Shown: positions 62,161 through 64,000 of the stretch, piece by piece
Layout of the letters: the number at the start of each line of letters is the position of its first letter
Position numbering within the stretch: position 1 is the stretch's first letter
Assembly: GCA_002389645.1 (NCBI GenBank)
Contig: DGQE01000025.1
Coordinates: 27,042 to 91,041 of the forward strand
DNA from: Flavobacteriales bacterium UBA4422
GTDB taxonomy: Bacteria; Bacteroidota; Bacteroidia; Flavobacteriales_G; Salibacteraceae
Length of the DNA stretch: 64,000 nucleotides
Direction: 5' to 3'
Position numbers and translations under genes: made by a program
The notes under the pieces: generated by a model
What the model saw: only the letters and a program-made list of their open reading frames with translations
Database searches by the model: none
Told to the model about the DNA's origin: nothing

Positions 62161-62960
62161 TTCCCTTTTCTTTTTTGATTGGGCGTTTTGCCGATGTTCG
62201 CCTTCTTTTTGTTCTGACCAAACGTATAACCCAATTTCACCATAAACAGCGTCATGCCATCGTTTTGTCCGCGCTGCAATCCATCCAGGTTATCGGTAAA
62301 ATATAGGTGATAGTTCATCCCCGCAGACAAACTCCACATGGGATCAAAACGGTAACGCATTCCAAATTGAATCGGCACATAAAACCCTATTCCAGAACCA
62401 GAGCCTGAAGTAGAAACAGGAAAGGTAAAGCTGGAGTCATTTCCCAAGCTATCCACAGTATTTCCTGTGGCATAGCGCAACGAAGAATAGGAGCCGTTGA
62501 ACAATGCCGCACCACATCCCACGCCAATAAACACATTGCCCTTTGTAACGGGATCCCGATCGGTGAATTGGCGTTTGGTGAAATCTGTCCATTTGAGCAC
62601 ACTGAATTGCACCGTCACATTTCCTTCCCACAGTTTTCCATTCATTTCTTCCATGGCATCCGGAAATCCCGCGCCTTGTTCTGCTGTGCCTTTGTATCCT
62701 CTTCCCGCCCCGTTCAAGGCAAATCCCAGTCGCTCACTGGTTTGATAGCGAACCCCTAGACCGTAGGCAAATTTCAGCGGATTGAACAATGACCCCCGCT
62801 GTTGGATATCACCCGAGTACATCCTTAAGCCCAACCCAGCTTCTACCGTAAGGTTTTGAATGCGCTTTGTTTTCCCTGCGCTGCCCCAATAATAGCCCTG
62901 CGCCTGCACTAAAGTGCTGAGCAAAAACAATAAGCCCGATATGATTAATAGTCTTTTCAA
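62157..62960 (-). CDS. outer-membrane beta-barrel protein (267 aa)
   Basis: Signal peptide at residues 1-20 (MKRLLIISGLLFLLSTLVQA) followed by a barrel-like pattern of amphipathic strands (LGLRMYSGDIQ, FGMRYRFDPMWSLSAGMNYH). The C-terminal 20 residues are basic and disordered (NKKKANIGKTPNQKRKGK), unusual for a barrel, which normally ends in an aromatic residue. No specific family recognised. Translationally coupled (ATGA) to the downstream oxidoreductase, a puzzling pairing of an envelope protein with a cytosolic enzyme. Confidence 0.7.
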   Translation of the reverse strand: MKRLLIISGLLFLLSTLVQAQGYYWGSAGKTKRIQNLTVEAGLGLRMYSGDIQQRGSLFNPLKFAYGLGVRYQTSERLGFALNGAGRGYKGTAEQGAGFPDAMEEMNGKLWEGNVTVQFSVLKWTDFTKRQFTDRDPVTKGNVFIGVGCGAALFNGSYSSLRYATGNTVDSLGNDSSFTFPVSTSGSGSGIGFYVPIQFGMRYRFDPMWSLSAGMNYHLYFTDNLDGLQRGQNDGMTLFMVKLGYTFGQNKKKANIGKTPNQKRKGK

Positions 62961-62977
62961 TGGGTTTCAAAATAACG

Positions 62978-63007
62978 AAAAAGCCCCGCAAAGATGCAGG
63001 GCTTTTT
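62978..63007. terminator. intrinsic terminator (mainly for the OmpA-domain gene)
   Basis: AAAAAGCCC (62978-62986) / GGGCTTTTT (62999-63007), with GCA/TGC extending the stem inside. In minus-strand reading it follows the OmpA-domain gene; it is symmetrical enough to work both ways. Confidence 0.75.
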
Positions 63008-63026
63008 CTTAATTCTATCGATTATA

Positions 63027-63428
63027 TTATTCGAGTATGATAATTCGAGCTCTTCTCGCTTCGGTTGGATGAGAAGAAGGATCTTCTCCTTTACCAATCG
63101 CTTCGATTCTTCCCTTGTCAATGCCATACTTTTCAATCAACAACTCTTTCAATTCATCGGCTCTACGCTGACTCAATAACCTGTTGTAGGCTTCCGTACC
63201 AGACTGAGATGTGTAACCCTGAATCTGAATACGTATTGCCGGATTATCCTTCATCTTCTTCGCGATCACAGAACCTTTGCTTCCATTTTTATCTTGAGAG
63301 ATGCTGTATTTATTGTGCTCAAAGAAGATGGTTTCTTTTTCGAAGTCAACGTTGTAGATGTTCGACATCTTATCTACTGGCTTGTCTTTTAAATCAGGTG
63401 TTCCTTGCACAATTTCAAAAGCATGCAC
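63027..63428 (-). CDS. OmpA-family C-terminal domain protein without signal peptide
   Basis: 133 aa from a GTG (63428). Residues about 22-133 form an OmpA peptidoglycan-binding domain: IFFEHNKYSIS (the FDFN-like strand), IQIQGYTSQSGTEAYN (GHTD/GYTS motif), LLSQRRADELKELL, GKGED, RRARIIILE. There is no recognisable signal peptide or lipobox in front, which is odd for a periplasmic domain. A good minus-7 element, TATCTTTG (63473-63466), lies 37 bases upstream, so the transcript start seems intact and the N-terminus may be short by nature, frameshifted or lost. Confidence 0.65.
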   Translation of the reverse strand: MHAFEIVQGTPDLKDKPVDKMSNIYNVDFEKETIFFEHNKYSISQDKNGSKGSVIAKKMKDNPAIRIQIQGYTSQSGTEAYNRLLSQRRADELKELLIEKYGIDKGRIEAIGKGEDPSSHPTEARRARIIILE

Positions 63429-63465
63429 TTTAAAATGAATCCTTGAGTCAATTTCACAAGGGCGG

Positions 63466-63473
63466 CAAAGATA
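63466..63473 (-). promoter_or_regulatory. minus-7 promoter element of the OmpA-domain gene
   Basis: TATCTTTG on the minus strand, an exact TAnnTTTG match, 37 bases upstream of GTG 63428. Confidence 0.5.
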
Positions 63474-63586
63474 ACGTCTTTTCCCTACGGGAAGTAAAGA
63501 TTGTAACGGGTAAAAAATTTGGGGCGTTGGCTGCCTTTAGTAATCTTTAACGTCAATGAAGATGGTGCATTGGGCAAATCATTGCC

Positions 63587-63594
63587 TACCTTTG
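63587..63594 (+). promoter_or_regulatory. minus-7 promoter element of the tmRNA gene
   Basis: TACCTTTG, an exact TAnnTTTG match, 13 bases before the mature tmRNA 5' end at 63608, so only a short 5' leader need be removed. Confidence 0.55.
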
Positions 63595-63607
63595 CATCTT
63601 GTTCTTT

Positions 63608-64000
63608 GGGGCTGACCGGTTTTGACAGCAAGATGAATGATACTGTAAGCAAGCCGGGGATTGAATAGCACCTCGTTAAAAAGCTGTTTAAAATTATAAC
63701 TGGCGAAACATCTTACGCTCTTGCTGCTTAATCATTCGATAGAAGATTAAGCTTAATCTCATACTAGGTATGAGACAAGACGTCTCTGGCACGGGTTTGT
63801 CTGCCCCCTGTGTTGATAGAGGCGTGGTCAATGACAGAATAGAATGATCAAGGCTTCGGTGGTTGTTTGAAATTAAGAAGATAAGTTTTGGTTTGGCTGC
63901 CTCTGGCCTGGCTAAAATCGAAAACCAATCAGTAGGCTAAGCTCGTAGAAAGCTTTATGGTTCCTTGTTTGGACGTGGGTTCGACTCCCACCAGCTCCAC
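63608..64000 (+). ncRNA. ssrA: tmRNA (ssrA), 3' end cut by the window edge
   Basis: Transfer-messenger RNA that rescues stalled ribosomes. The 5' GGGGCTGACC (63608-63617) pairs with CAGCTCC near 64000 as the acceptor stem; the T-arm GGTTCGACTCC lies at the 3' end. The tag frame is GGC GAA ACA TCT TAC GCT CTT GCT GCT TAA at 63702-63731, giving (A)GETSYALAA, close to the GENNYALAA-like tags of Flavobacteriia. The last two bases of the CCA end are beyond the window. One-piece form, not permuted. Confidence 0.95.

Noticed and set aside
63065..63433. A 122-codon plus-strand open frame opposite the OmpA-domain gene
   Set aside because: It mirrors the minus-strand OmpA domain, whose family motifs are clear; the plus-strand product has no recognisable features.
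1..64000. Mobile elements, CRISPR arrays, tRNA and rRNA genes, replication origin
   Set aside because: None seen: no transposase, integrase, regular spaced repeats, tRNA cloverleaf in the intergenic gaps, rRNA sequence or dnaA-box cluster. Not a formal search.

Overview
The window is a gene-dense, AT-rich stretch of chromosome from a member of the Bacteroidota, most likely the order Flavobacteriales (Cryomorphaceae/Schleiferiaceae-like; the family is inference). The evidence is: type IX secretion (T9SS) genes (a PorX-type regulator, a PorT-like barrel, a T9SS type B cargo protein), a fused lpxC-fabZ, a short primary sigma factor without region 1.1, repeated TAnnTTTG minus-7 promoter elements with almost no Shine-Dalgarno sequences, and a tmRNA whose tag ends in YALAA. 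I see no rRNA, tRNA, CRISPR array, transposase, integrase or phage gene; this is mostly core genome.

Layout. 0-4.2 kb: a leftward run (ACP phosphodiesterase, MnmD, NUDIX) and a LytS/LytTR two-component pair. 4.2-8.7 kb: an OmpH-like lipoprotein and a DUF4924 protein, facing the leftward run porX-tsaE-ald. 8.7-13.9 kb: an HD hydrolase, then the lipid A genes lpxD, lpxC/fabZ, lpxA and a lone ABC ATPase. 13.9-16.6 kb: an 892-aa T9SS type B secreted protein. 16.6-23.2 kb: purE/purK leftward, and hpt-adk-obg-unknown-aroB-aroA rightward. 23.2-28.1 kb: two outer-membrane proteins leftward, then efp with a second lpxD-like gene. 28.1-33.6 kb: a SpoIIE phosphatase, and a surface polysaccharide block (flippase, Wzz-like, O-antigen ligase). 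33.3-42 kb: a Kazal lipoprotein, LptF/G, tgt, mutL, two tandem rhomboid proteases, an EEP phosphatase and a glycosyltransferase. 42-46.4 kb: a broken nitroreductase, a TauE/SafE exporter behind a terminator-like hairpin, three unknown membrane/lipoprotein genes, a MeaB/ArgK GTPase and a DUF7935-like protein. 46.4-59.6 kb: an aminotransferase, a heptose-type kinase, TrkH, ubiE, porT, an rRNA methyltransferase, tamL, accD, rpsO, pnp and rpoD. 59.6-64 kb: a suspicious junction of two 5'-truncated genes (ompA and histidine kinase pieces), rpe, a saccharopine-dehydrogenase-like gene, a barrel protein, an OmpA domain protein and tmRNA, which runs off the right edge.

How the genes work together. Much of the window serves the cell envelope: lipid A synthesis (lpxD, lpxC/fabZ, lpxA, lpxD2), LPS transport (LptF/G), polysaccharide export and ligation, outer-membrane assembly (OmpH, TamL), and T9SS with its regulation (PorX, PorT) and cargo. 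The rest is housekeeping (purine and aromatic synthesis, translation, RNA decay, transcription).

No clearly new multi-gene system stands out. The observations I find most worth checking are: two near-palindromic divergent promoters made of back-to-back minus-7 elements; a set of genes whose minus-7 element ends 4-6 nt before the start codon (leaderless mRNAs); a MutL whose endonuclease motif is degenerate; a Tgt without its zinc cysteines; the truncated ompA/kinase junction; and the hairpin abutting the TauE start codon.
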